A program made the position numbers and the translations under genes. A stretch of DNA of 7,778 nucleotides. It comes from UBA3478 sp046048095 (GTDB lineage Bacteria > Bacteroidota > Bacteroidia > Flavobacteriales > Flavobacteriaceae). How positions within the stretch are numbered: the stretch's first letter is position 1; every line of letters begins with the position of its first letter. Under the pieces are notes generated by a model that saw nothing but the letters and a program-made list of their open reading frames with translations, did no database searches and had not been told where the DNA came from. Positions 1 through 6,509 of the stretch are shown in pieces. Location: the NCBI GenBank assembly GCA_046048095.1, contig JBJOGS010000052.1, forward strand, positions 1-7,778. The letters run 5' to 3'.

Positions 1-169
1 TATCGAAAGCTTCCAGTTCTTCTTCGTCCCCGTAGGCTTTTAGTTTATTACCGCGAGCCACGATCTTTAGCTTTGGGTAATATTTTTTCAGCAAGCTGAC
101 TGTTTCGTTTTCAAGACCAAAAAAGTCTTGCGCATTGATGTCGGTGAGTTCGATGAGTAGTTCGTTCAA
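1..169 (-). CDS. phoH: PhoH-like ATPase, N-terminal 56 residues (partial, runs off left edge)
   Basis: Read on the minus strand, this frame encodes the N-terminus of a PhoH-family protein, a cytoplasmic P-loop ATPase/RNA-associated protein of poorly defined role. Visible landmarks are MNELLIELTDINAQDFFG at the start, then YYPKLKIVARGNKLKAYG around residues 30-47. These match the small N-terminal domain that precedes the PhoH ATPase domain in Bacteroidota. The Walker motifs would lie beyond the window edge, so they cannot be seen. No ATG is available: the frame has an in-frame TGA at 179-181, leaving TTG at 167-169 (or the rarer ATT at 170-172) as the start. TTG was chosen because it gives the family-typical MNEL beginning. 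The gene is divergent from the SAM hydrolase-like gene, an arrangement I recall as common in Bacteroidota. Identity is fairly sure; the exact start is less so. Confidence 0.82.
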   Translation of the reverse strand, partial: MNELLIELTDINAQDFFGLENETVSLLKKYYPKLKIVARGNKLKAYGDEEELEAFD

Positions 170-198
170 AATATCTTTTCACTAATTTTACCTTCAAA

Positions 199-206
199 CA
201 AACATA
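199..206 (-). promoter_or_regulatory. Candidate Bacteroidota -7 promoter element for phoH
   Basis: On the minus strand this reads TATGTTTG, a full match to the TAnnTTTG -7 consensus of Bacteroidota housekeeping promoters. It lies 29 bp upstream of the phoH TTG start, leaving room for a short leader. The -33 element is poor: the nearest TTTG (minus strand, about 231-234) is 24 bp away, longer than the usual 17-23. It is a short motif, so chance occurrence is possible. Confidence 0.3.
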
Positions 207-250
207 GCCAAAATACGGCTTGGCCTTGATCAAAAACTATTAACAATTGA

Positions 251-1102
251 ATGGGCGTCATCACACTTACTTCAGATTTTGGACAAAGAGACCACTACGT
301 CGCCCGAATTAAAGCTTCGCTTTTAAAATTAGCTCCTGAAACCACCATTATTGACATCTCAAATGAAGTAGATCACTTCAATATCATGGGAGCAGCCTAT
401 TTGGTTCGGTCAAGTTTTAGCGACTTTCCTGAGCACACCATTCACCTAATCGCAGTAAACAATACATTGCTTCCATTGAGTCGGTTTATCGTGGTCAGCG
501 CGCACAATCAATTTTTTGTGGCTAGTGACAACGGAGTGATTCCTGAAATTGTGGCTGTTTCAGCTATCGAAGAGATTCGTCTTATCGAAGCATTTAAACC
601 CCAATCAGGCTTTCATGAACTCGATGTACTTACCAAAGCAGCTGCCCATTTAGCAAACAAGGGATCACTTTCAGTACTTGGCACTGAAACTCACGAAATC
701 GTTCAACTTCAATCAAGAAAAGCGAGACTTTCAGAAGACCAATCTTCTATTGAAGGAGAGGTCATCTACATTGATCACTTCGGTAATGCCGTAACCAATA
801 TTAAAAAGGCCGATGTCATTGCTCGAAAGAATGACCGTGCTGTAGTAATCAAGGCAAGGGCTCATAGCGTGTATGGTATTGAAAACTCTTACCCTTCTTT
901 CGCCTCAAGACTGATCAAAGACACCAAAAAAAGAAACGCACCAGAAGGCAAACTCATTGCTCTTTTTAATTCAAGTGATTATTTACAATTAGCCATTTAT
1001 GGATCTGTACCTCAGACTACTGGATCTGCACATTCTCTTTTAGGACTCGATCTTGGCACACGTGTTGACCTCTTGTTTATAACTGATTCAGAATCGCGCT
1101 AA
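251..1102 (+). CDS. SAM hydroxide adenosyltransferase / SAM hydrolase-like protein (DUF62 family)
   Basis: This 283-residue cytoplasmic protein belongs to the fluorinase/chlorinase-like DUF62 family; characterised non-halogenating members split S-adenosylmethionine with water-derived hydroxide into adenosine and methionine. The N-terminal domain starts with ITLTSDFGQRDHYV (residues 4-17) and continues with IIDIS (33-37). The linker and C-terminal barrel show GEVIYIDHFGNAVTNI (169-184), FNSSDYLQLAIYGS (239-252) and LLGLDLGTRVDLLF near the end. Length is normal for the family. The start is firm because an in-frame TGA (248-250) directly precedes the ATG. In the classical enzymes an Asp-Arg-His triad activates water, with the first two residues in a VVDPGVGxxRR-type loop. 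Here the loop reads AVNNTLLPLSRF (68-79), so the Asp position is Asn70 and the Arg is absent or displaced to Arg78; His122 in FHELD is kept. Bacteroidota members are divergent in this loop, so activity is uncertain. No Shine-Dalgarno is visible. Family assignment is confident; catalytic activity is not. Confidence 0.88.
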   Translation: MGVITLTSDFGQRDHYVARIKASLLKLAPETTIIDISNEVDHFNIMGAAYLVRSSFSDFPEHTIHLIAVNNTLLPLSRFIVVSAHNQFFVASDNGVIPEIVAVSAIEEIRLIEAFKPQSGFHELDVLTKAAAHLANKGSLSVLGTETHEIVQLQSRKARLSEDQSSIEGEVIYIDHFGNAVTNIKKADVIARKNDRAVVIKARAHSVYGIENSYPSFASRLIKDTKKRNAPEGKLIALFNSSDYLQLAIYGSVPQTTGSAHSLLGLDLGTRVDLLFITDSESR

Positions 1103-1133
1103 AACGTTGTTGATTTAAAATATATTTGTGTTT

Positions 1134-2252
1134 ATGAAGTTTATCGTTTCCAGCTCGTATTTAAAAGAATACCTACAGATTTTAGGAGGTGTAATTGCCA
1201 ACAACAACACGCTACCCATACTTGATAATGTGCTCTTTGATCTTAGCGAAAATCAACTTCGCATGGTCGCCTCTGATCTTGAGACAACAATTTCTGCTCA
1301 ATTAGAGGTCAGCTCTAAAGACAAAGGGGTGATTGCTTTACCAGCAAAACTTTTACTAGATATGCTGAAAACATTTCCTGAGCAACCACTGACATTTATG
1401 TTAGCAGAGAATGGAACGGTAGAAATCAGCGCCTCTAATGGAAAGTATGCTCTAGCGAGTATCAATGGTGATGATTTTCCAAAACCAATTACACTCGATG
1501 ATTCTGCCTCTTTTAGTATAGAAGCCGACATTCTCGCTACGGCGATTTCAAAAACTATTTTTGCTGCGGGTAATGATGACCTTCGTCCGGTAATGAGCGG
1601 AGTCTTTTTTCAGTGTGCTCCTGACCGGGTGACTTTTGTAGCCACTGATGCCCATAAATTAGTGAAGTACGAAAGAACCGATGTAAGCGCCACTTCTTTA
1701 GCTGAATTCATTATGCCGAAGAAGCCATTGAATCTTCTGAAGGGAATTTTGCAGGGTAGCGATGCTCAGGTAACCTTATCATACAACGAAAACAATGCGC
1801 GGTTCTCGTTTGACAACATCGAAATCGTAAGCAGACTCATAGACGGAAAGTATCCAAATTACGAAGCAGTGATTCCGAAAGAGAATCCTAATGTGCTCAC
1901 CGTTTCTCGTTCGCAATTCTTAGGCTCTGTGCGAAGAGTGTCTATTTTCTCAAATCGCACCACACATCAAATTCGTTTAAAAATGGCCGGAGCTGAAATT
2001 CAAATCTCTGCCGAAGATGTGGATTACAGCAATAAGGCCGATGAACGACTCAGCTGTGATTATCAAGGAGATGACCTTCAAATAGGTTTTAATTCACGCT
2101 TTTTAAGTGAAATGCTTAGTGCACTAGATTGCGACGATGTTCAATTAGCGATGAGCTTACCCAATAGAGCGGGATTATTAACTCCGCTAGACCACCTCGA
2201 CGAAGGAGAAAAGATCACCATGCTAGTGATGCCCGTAATGCTCAACGCATAA
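1134..2252 (+). CDS. dnaN: DNA polymerase III beta subunit (sliding clamp)
   Basis: DnaN is the ring-shaped homodimeric clamp that holds DNA polymerase III on DNA and is a docking site for mismatch repair, ligase and other replication proteins. The 372-residue product has the usual length and the three-domain layout: MKFIVSSSYL and TLPILDN in domain I, RPVMSGVFF and ATDAHKL in domain II, then DGKYPNYEAVIP leading into domain III. It ends with the conserved clamp tail LVMPVML. The ATG at 1134 is preferred over an in-frame GTG at 1128 because MKFIVSS is the typical family N-terminus. Thirty-one bases separate it from the preceding gene, and mnmE follows after 7 bp, so the two are likely co-transcribed. 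dnaA is not in the window and I saw no DnaA-box cluster, consistent with dnaN lying away from the origin. Confidence 0.97.
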   Translation: MKFIVSSSYLKEYLQILGGVIANNNTLPILDNVLFDLSENQLRMVASDLETTISAQLEVSSKDKGVIALPAKLLLDMLKTFPEQPLTFMLAENGTVEISASNGKYALASINGDDFPKPITLDDSASFSIEADILATAISKTIFAAGNDDLRPVMSGVFFQCAPDRVTFVATDAHKLVKYERTDVSATSLAEFIMPKKPLNLLKGILQGSDAQVTLSYNENNARFSFDNIEIVSRLIDGKYPNYEAVIPKENPNVLTVSRSQFLGSVRRVSIFSNRTTHQIRLKMAGAEIQISAEDVDYSNKADERLSCDYQGDDLQIGFNSRFLSEMLSALDCDDVQLAMSLPNRAGLLTPLDHLDEGEKITMLVMPVMLNA

Positions 2253-2256
2253 AAGG
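2251..2256 (+). promoter_or_regulatory. Weak ribosome binding site for mnmE
   Basis: AAAAGG overlaps the last bases of the dnaN stop codon and sits 3 bp before the mnmE ATG. This is closer than an ideal Shine-Dalgarno, so translational coupling to dnaN is as likely as independent initiation. Confidence 0.3.
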
Positions 2257-2259
2257 CGC

Positions 2260-3645
2260 ATGAAGGGCGCAAAAGATACGATCGTCGCCTTAGCAACAGC
2301 GCAAGGTTCAGGGGCTATCGCTGTAATTCGCCTATCTGGAGAGCAAGCAATCTCTATCGTTGACGGTCTTTTTAAACCGCGCTCTCGCACCCTTAGTTTA
2401 GCCCAATGCGACTCACATACCATCCATTTAGGAGACCTCTTCGAGGGCGACCGCCTCCTAGACGAGGTTTTGGTGAGTATTTTTAAAGCTCCGCGTTCTT
2501 ATACCGGAGAGCATGTGGTCGAAATATCATGCCACGGCTCAGTATATATTCAACAGCAGCTATTGAACACCTTAACAGGCACAGGCTTATGCCGTCTTGC
2601 TGCGCCTGGAGAATTTACGTTTAGGGCATTCATGAACGGTAAGATGAAGCTTTCTCAAGCAGAGGCGGTTGCTGATCTAATTGCCTCTGAAAGTGCGGCT
2701 GAACACCATATTGCTATGCAGCAAATGCGAGGAGGATTTGCCCAAAACCTAAGCGAAATTCGCGACCAACTCATTCAATTTGCCTCGCTTATTGAACTCG
2801 AACTCGACTTTTCAGGTGAGGACGTGGCATTCGCCGACTACAGCGCTTTTAAATCACTGCTATCACAACTCAAAAACACCATAAAATCGCTACTCGATTC
2901 GTTTGCCCTAGGCAACGTAATTAAGCAAGGAGTGCCCATTGCGATCATTGGAGCCCCAAATGCCGGAAAATCAACACTATTAAACGCATTACTCAATGAA
3001 GAGCGGGCTCTTGTAAGTGCTGAAGCCGGGACGACTAGAGATACCGTTGAAGACTATCTCACCATAGAAGGTATTCGATTCAGATTCATAGACACTGCGG
3101 GTATTCGAGAAACCTCAAACCAGATAGAGCAAATGGGAATCGAGCGCAGTTTTTCTCGGGCCAGGGATGCTAAACTTGTACTTTATGTAATCGACGCAAC
3201 TAATTCAAAATCTGACACTTTAGACTTAATAAATATTTTAAATAATTCGAAAATTGCAGAAGAAAAAGTGATCGTCGTCTGGAATAAATGCGACTCCCCT
3301 ATGAACTCAAACCTCTTGCCAACTACCTCATTTGAGAGTGTGACTATTTCTGCAAAGAACCGTAAAAACATAGAAGCGCTTAAGCAACTTATTATCAAAC
3401 GCACGATAGCCGGTGGCGTTGCAGATCAATCCGCAATTTTATCGAATAGCAGACACTATCAACTGTTACAATTGGCGCTTAAAGAGCTACAAACTGTAGA
3501 ATTTGAATTAGAAAATGGGTCAAGCCAAGACCTGGTGGCTATTTCACTGCGAGCGGTCATTCACCACCTCGGTGAAATTACCGGAAGCGTGACGAATGAC
3601 GACGTTTTAGGTTCTATTTTTTCTAATTTCTGTATAGGAAAATAG
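2260..3645 (+). CDS. mnmE: tRNA uridine-5-carboxymethylaminomethyl(34) synthesis GTPase MnmE
   Basis: MnmE works with MnmG to add the (carboxymethyl)aminomethyl group at C5 of wobble uridine 34 in several tRNAs, using a tetrahydrofolate-derived carbon. The product has 461 residues, full length. The N-terminal folate-binding domain begins DTIVALATAQGSGAIAVIR (6-24), with YTGEHVVEISCHG (81-93) and PGEFTFRAFMNGKMKLSQAE (116-135). The inserted G domain carries GAPNAGKS (231-238, P-loop), GTTRDT (257-262, switch I), DTAG (278-281), NKCD (342-345) and SAK (364-366). The C-terminus is GEITGSVTNDDVLGSIFSNF followed by CIGK, which keeps the conserved Cys458 of the CxGK motif. All key motifs are intact. 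It follows dnaN by 7 bp in the same direction, suggesting one transcript. Confidence 0.97.
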   Translation: MKGAKDTIVALATAQGSGAIAVIRLSGEQAISIVDGLFKPRSRTLSLAQCDSHTIHLGDLFEGDRLLDEVLVSIFKAPRSYTGEHVVEISCHGSVYIQQQLLNTLTGTGLCRLAAPGEFTFRAFMNGKMKLSQAEAVADLIASESAAEHHIAMQQMRGGFAQNLSEIRDQLIQFASLIELELDFSGEDVAFADYSAFKSLLSQLKNTIKSLLDSFALGNVIKQGVPIAIIGAPNAGKSTLLNALLNEERALVSAEAGTTRDTVEDYLTIEGIRFRFIDTAGIRETSNQIEQMGIERSFSRARDAKLVLYVIDATNSKSDTLDLINILNNSKIAEEKVIVVWNKCDSPMNSNLLPTTSFESVTISAKNRKNIEALKQLIIKRTIAGGVADQSAILSNSRHYQLLQLALKELQTVEFELENGSSQDLVAISLRAVIHHLGEITGSVTNDDVLGSIFSNFCIGK

Positions 3646-3682
3646 CCCCCTTCTTCTGACTTAACCCACACCATTATTATTC

Positions 3683-4903
3683 ATGACAATACCCTCTCAA
3701 GGCTTACGTGAAAACTGGAAGGCATTTTCACTCTTGGTCATTATCAATGGGTTCGTCGGCGGAATGGTAGGTCTTGAGCGAAGTATTCTACCAGAACTAG
3801 CACAGAAAGAATTCGACTTAGCGGCGAAATCGGCTCTTCTTTCGTTTATTGTAGTGTTTGGAATCACTAAAGCAATAAGCAATTACTTTGCAGGTGCCTT
3901 TGCCAATAAAATTGGTCGTAAGAATCTTTTAGTTGTTGGCTGGCTTTTTGCTCTTCCGGTTCCCCTAATCGTCATGTTCGCTCCTTCTTGGAATTGGATT
4001 TTAGGCGCGAACGCCCTACTTGGCATCAATCAAGGGTTATGCTGGAGTAGCACCGTGGTAATGAAAATCGATTTGGTCGGCCATAGAAACAGGGGGTTGG
4101 CCATGGGAATAAATGAATCGGCGGGCTATTTAGCCGTTGGTCTCACTGCTTTTCTCACTGGACTAATCGCTGCTGAATACGGCATTAGACCCTATCCCTT
4201 TTACCTCGGAGTCGCCTTTGCGGTCATCGGACTGGCGAGTAGTCTATTTTTAGTCAAAGACACTGGAATTCACGTGGCAGAAGAACAACATAAATCAATG
4301 GTAGAGGTCTTACCCAATGTTTTTAAGGCAACTACTTTTAAACATTCGAATCTCAGTGCCATTACTCAGGCCGGATTTACAAATAATCTCAACGACGGCA
4401 TGATTTGGGGCGTGTTTCCATTGCTACTGGCCAGCAAGGGGTTTCAAACTACTGAAATCGCAGCCAGTGTTGCCATATACCCTATGGTATGGGGGCTTAG
4501 TCAATTGGTTACCGGAAAGCTAGGTGATCTATTCCCTAAAAAACCACTTATCTTTTGGGGAATGCTGGTACAAGGCCTGGCCATCATTGGAATGATTTTC
4601 GCACAAACTTTTACTTCTTTTGCATTACTAAGTACCCTGTTGGGTTTAGGGACAGCTGTGGTCTATCCTACCTTTCTCGCGGCAATTTCAGACAATACAC
4701 CTCCCAGTCAGCGTGCCAATAGCATAGGCGTATTTCGATTGTGGCGTGACTTAGGCTATGCGTTCGGAGCAGTGATTACGGGTGTCATTGCAGATCGATT
4801 CAACCTAGAAACTGCCATTAGTAGTATTGGTCTGCTCACCTTAGGTGCTGCCATGATCGTGCAAGTTAGAATGACCAAGCACAACGAACCATTTGCAAAA
4901 TAG
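3683..4903 (+). CDS. Major facilitator superfamily (MFS) transporter, substrate unknown
   Basis: This 406-residue integral inner-membrane protein has the size and hydrophobic pattern of a 12-helix MFS carrier, with two six-helix halves joined by a charged central segment (about 192-222). The loop between helices 2 and 3 holds a motif-A-like sequence GAFANKIGRK (71-80); the usual acidic residue is replaced by Asn/Lys. The matching loop of the second half reads GKLGDLFPKK (278-287). NESAGYLAVGLTAFLTG (144-160) resembles helix 5 of drug/anion carriers, and RLWRDLGYAFGAVITG (352-367) is the equivalent in the second half. There is no signal peptide; the N-terminus is cytoplasmic by family topology. 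It starts 37 bp after mnmE without a clear Shine-Dalgarno and may be read through from that transcript. A relic of cysteine synthase follows directly, which could hint at sulfur metabolism, but nothing in the sequence fixes the substrate. Confidence 0.88.
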   Translation: MTIPSQGLRENWKAFSLLVIINGFVGGMVGLERSILPELAQKEFDLAAKSALLSFIVVFGITKAISNYFAGAFANKIGRKNLLVVGWLFALPVPLIVMFAPSWNWILGANALLGINQGLCWSSTVVMKIDLVGHRNRGLAMGINESAGYLAVGLTAFLTGLIAAEYGIRPYPFYLGVAFAVIGLASSLFLVKDTGIHVAEEQHKSMVEVLPNVFKATTFKHSNLSAITQAGFTNNLNDGMIWGVFPLLLASKGFQTTEIAASVAIYPMVWGLSQLVTGKLGDLFPKKPLIFWGMLVQGLAIIGMIFAQTFTSFALLSTLLGLGTAVVYPTFLAAISDNTPPSQRANSIGVFRLWRDLGYAFGAVITGVIADRFNLETAISSIGLLTLGAAMIVQVRMTKHNEPFAK

Positions 4904-4904
4904 T

Positions 4905-5084
4905 CTTGAAGAGGCTACTCAAACAATGCACCTCTTGGCCGAGAATGAAGGAGTCTTTGCAGGAATCAGCAGCGGTGGGTAGGTCAAAACTGCCCTAGAT
5001 CTTTGTCAAGAGATACCATCAGGCGTAATAGTAGCGATCGTTTGTGACCGCGGAGATCGCTACCTTTCAACCATGGATTTTTAG
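4905..5084 (+). pseudogene. cysM: 3' relic of a CysM-type cysteine synthase gene, with in-frame stop
   Basis: The frame beginning one base after the MFS stop codon translates into the C-terminal end of an O-acetylserine sulfhydrylase B (PLP-dependent, making cysteine from O-acetylserine and sulfide). Recognisable pieces are LEEATQTMHLLAENEG, then VFAGISSGG, an in-frame TAG at 4980-4982, then VIVAIVCDRGDRYLST and a final TAG at 5082-5084. The pattern EG(I/V)FAG(I/V)SSGG followed about 20 residues later by CDRGDRYLST is typical of CysM. Only about 60 codons remain; the whole PLP-binding N-terminal part is missing, and the same frame meets a TGA at 4872-4874 inside the MFS gene. A sequencing error could explain the TAG but not the missing 5' portion. 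Motif preservation suggests fairly recent decay. The likely history is a deletion joining the MFS region to the tail of cysM; this is inference. A functional copy elsewhere is expected but cannot be seen. Confidence 0.85.
5031..5063. repeat. 9-bp perfect inverted repeat with 15-nt loop
   Basis: GTAGCGATC (5031-5039) and GATCGCTAC (5055-5063) are perfect reverse complements separated by 15 bases. The repeat lies inside the cysM relic, just upstream of the candidate ugd promoter. No uninterrupted T-tract follows, so it is not a classical intrinsic terminator. The arms coincide with codons for VAI and DRY of the old CysM reading frame, so the repeat may be accidental. Confidence 0.4.
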
Positions 5085-5085
5085 T

Positions 5086-5093
5086 TACTTTTG
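5086..5093 (+). promoter_or_regulatory. Candidate Bacteroidota -7 promoter element for the ugd operon
   Basis: TACTTTTG matches the TAnnTTTG -7 consensus. A TTTC (5065-5068) lies 17 bp upstream as an imperfect -33 element. Transcription would start around 5098-5100, giving a leader of roughly 12-14 bases before the ATG at 5112. The position, just after the cysM relic and before a two-gene operon, is sensible, but the motif is short and unproven. Confidence 0.4.
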
Positions 5094-5111
5094 AGGTTCC
5101 AAACCACCCAA

Positions 5112-6506
5112 ATGAAAACGATTTCTAAAATTTGCTGTATCGGTGCCGGCTATGTTGGAGGCCCTACAATGACCGTCATCGCTCACAAATGCCCGCATAT
5201 AAAGGTTACTGTAGTTGATATCAACCCTGAGCGCATCGCACGCTGGAATGCCGAAAATCTTGACGAGCTTCCGGTCTATGAGCCAGGGCTTAGCGAGCTC
5301 GTACAACAGACCAGAGGTAAAAATCTCTTTTTCTCTACCGATGTTGAGAGAGCCATCGATGAAGCTGAAATGATTTTTATTTCAGTGAACACCCCAACCA
5401 AAACCTACGGAAAAGGAAAAGGCCAAGCGGCAGATTTAAAATACATAGAACTCTCTGCTCGAACCATTGCAAAAGTGGCCAAGAGCGACAAAATTGTTGT
5501 AGAAAAGTCGACCTTACCGGTACGCACGGCGCAGGCGATAAAAAACATCCTAGAACACACCGGAAACGGAGTGAAATTTGAGATTTTATCTAACCCAGAA
5601 TTTTTAGCTGAAGGGACAGCTATCAATGATTTATTGCATGCCGACCGGGTACTCATCGGCGGAGAGCATACCCCTTCGGGACAAGAAGCTAAAGATGCTT
5701 TATCTGGGATATACGAACAATGGCTACCTAAAGAGCGCATTTTACAAACCAACGTTTGGTCATCTGAGCTGTCAAAGCTTGTAGCGAACGCATTTTTAGC
5801 ACAACGAGTTTCATCAATCAATGCGATATCGGCACTTTGTGAGAAAACTGATGCGAATATTGACGAAGTAGCCCGAGCCATTGGTCAAGATAGCCGCATT
5901 GGTCCAAAGTTTCTTAAGGCTTCTGTGGGCTTTGGAGGATCGTGCTTTCAGAAAGATATCCTTAATCTGGTGTACATCGCAAAAAGTTATGGGTTAGATG
6001 AAGTTGCAGACTATTGGGAGCAGGTGATCCTCATGAACGATTACCAGAAAAGACGGTTTGCCGATCGGATCATCAGCACCCTATACAATACCGTTTCTGA
6101 TAAAAAAATCACCTTTTTCGGATGGGCATTCAAGAAAGATACCAATGACACCAGAGAGTCTGCCGCAATTTATGTAGCTGATGCCCTGATCGAAGAGCGG
6201 GCAACCATCACTGTCTACGATCCGAAAGTGACCCGAGCAAAAATGCTAAGCGACCTCAACCAGCTAGGAACACGTTCAGCTGAAGAGAATGAGCGCTATC
6301 TCACGGTTACCGATGATCCTTACCAAGCCACAGACGCGGCTCACGCCGTGGCTCTGGTAACCGAATGGGATCAGTTTAAAACTTTAGATTATCAGCGCAT
6401 TTACAATCATATGTTAAAACCTGCCTTCTTATTTGACGGAAGACGCGTCTTAGATAGAGAAGCGTTAAAGGCGATCGGATTTAGAACGTATACCATAGGA
6501 GAATAA
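5112..6506 (+). CDS. ugd: UDP-glucose 6-dehydrogenase (animal-like type)
   Basis: The enzyme oxidises UDP-glucose twice with NAD+ to UDP-glucuronate in the cytoplasm, supplying acidic sugar for capsule, exopolysaccharide or LPS. The 464-residue product shows the Rossmann motif GAGYVGG (11-17), VVDIN (34-38), SVNTPTKTYGKGKG (91-104), EKSTLPVRTA (131-140), SNPEFLAEGTA (160-170), and the catalytic-cysteine motif GFGGSCFQKD with Cys278. The C-terminal UDP-binding domain has FGWAFKKDTNDTRES (336-350) and VYDPKV (368-373). Wording such as CFQKDILNLVY and DTNDTRES resembles animal and plant UGDH more than the shorter E. coli-type Ugd. An in-frame TTG at 5091 would add seven residues, but the ATG at 5112 gives the family-typical short lead into the Rossmann motif and leaves the candidate promoter outside the gene. 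A UDP-glucuronate epimerase gene follows after 3 bp, so the two form an operon. Confidence 0.95.
   Translation: MKTISKICCIGAGYVGGPTMTVIAHKCPHIKVTVVDINPERIARWNAENLDELPVYEPGLSELVQQTRGKNLFFSTDVERAIDEAEMIFISVNTPTKTYGKGKGQAADLKYIELSARTIAKVAKSDKIVVEKSTLPVRTAQAIKNILEHTGNGVKFEILSNPEFLAEGTAINDLLHADRVLIGGEHTPSGQEAKDALSGIYEQWLPKERILQTNVWSSELSKLVANAFLAQRVSSINAISALCEKTDANIDEVARAIGQDSRIGPKFLKASVGFGGSCFQKDILNLVYIAKSYGLDEVADYWEQVILMNDYQKRRFADRIISTLYNTVSDKKITFFGWAFKKDTNDTRESAAIYVADALIEERATITVYDPKVTRAKMLSDLNQLGTRSAEENERYLTVTDDPYQATDAAHAVALVTEWDQFKTLDYQRIYNHMLKPAFLFDGRRVLDREALKAIGFRTYTIGE
6497..6501 (+). promoter_or_regulatory. Shine-Dalgarno sequence for the epimerase gene
   Basis: AGGAG, within the last codons of ugd, lies 8 bases before the ATG at 6510. 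It is the clearest ribosome binding site in the window and fixes the epimerase start, while the 3-bp gap suggests translational coupling with ugd. Confidence 0.55.
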
Positions 6507-6509
6507 CCG

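Noticed and set aside
1121..1130. TATATTTG before dnaN as a -7 promoter box, and the GTG at 1128 as the dnaN start
   Set aside because: The box would place transcription start at about the ATG (1134), making a leaderless message, and no -33 element lies 17-23 bp upstream. The GTG overlaps the box and only adds two residues not seen in the family.
1103..2300. Replication origin near dnaN
   Set aside because: No cluster of TTATNCACA-like DnaA boxes, AT-rich unwinding region or dnaA gene is visible; dnaN here sits between compact coding genes.
3646..3682. Possible terminator or promoter between mnmE and the MFS gene
   Set aside because: The 37-bp gap has a C-run and a pyrimidine-rich stretch but no stem-loop with T-tract and no TAnnTTTG element.
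5091..5111. TTG at 5091 as the start of ugd
   Set aside because: It adds seven residues without family support and would put the start inside the candidate promoter element; the ATG at 5112 gives the normal N-terminus.
5405..5881. 158-codon open frame antisense to ugd on the minus strand
   Set aside because: It lies wholly inside a strongly conserved gene, shows no recognisable domain and has a composition expected of the reverse frame of ugd.
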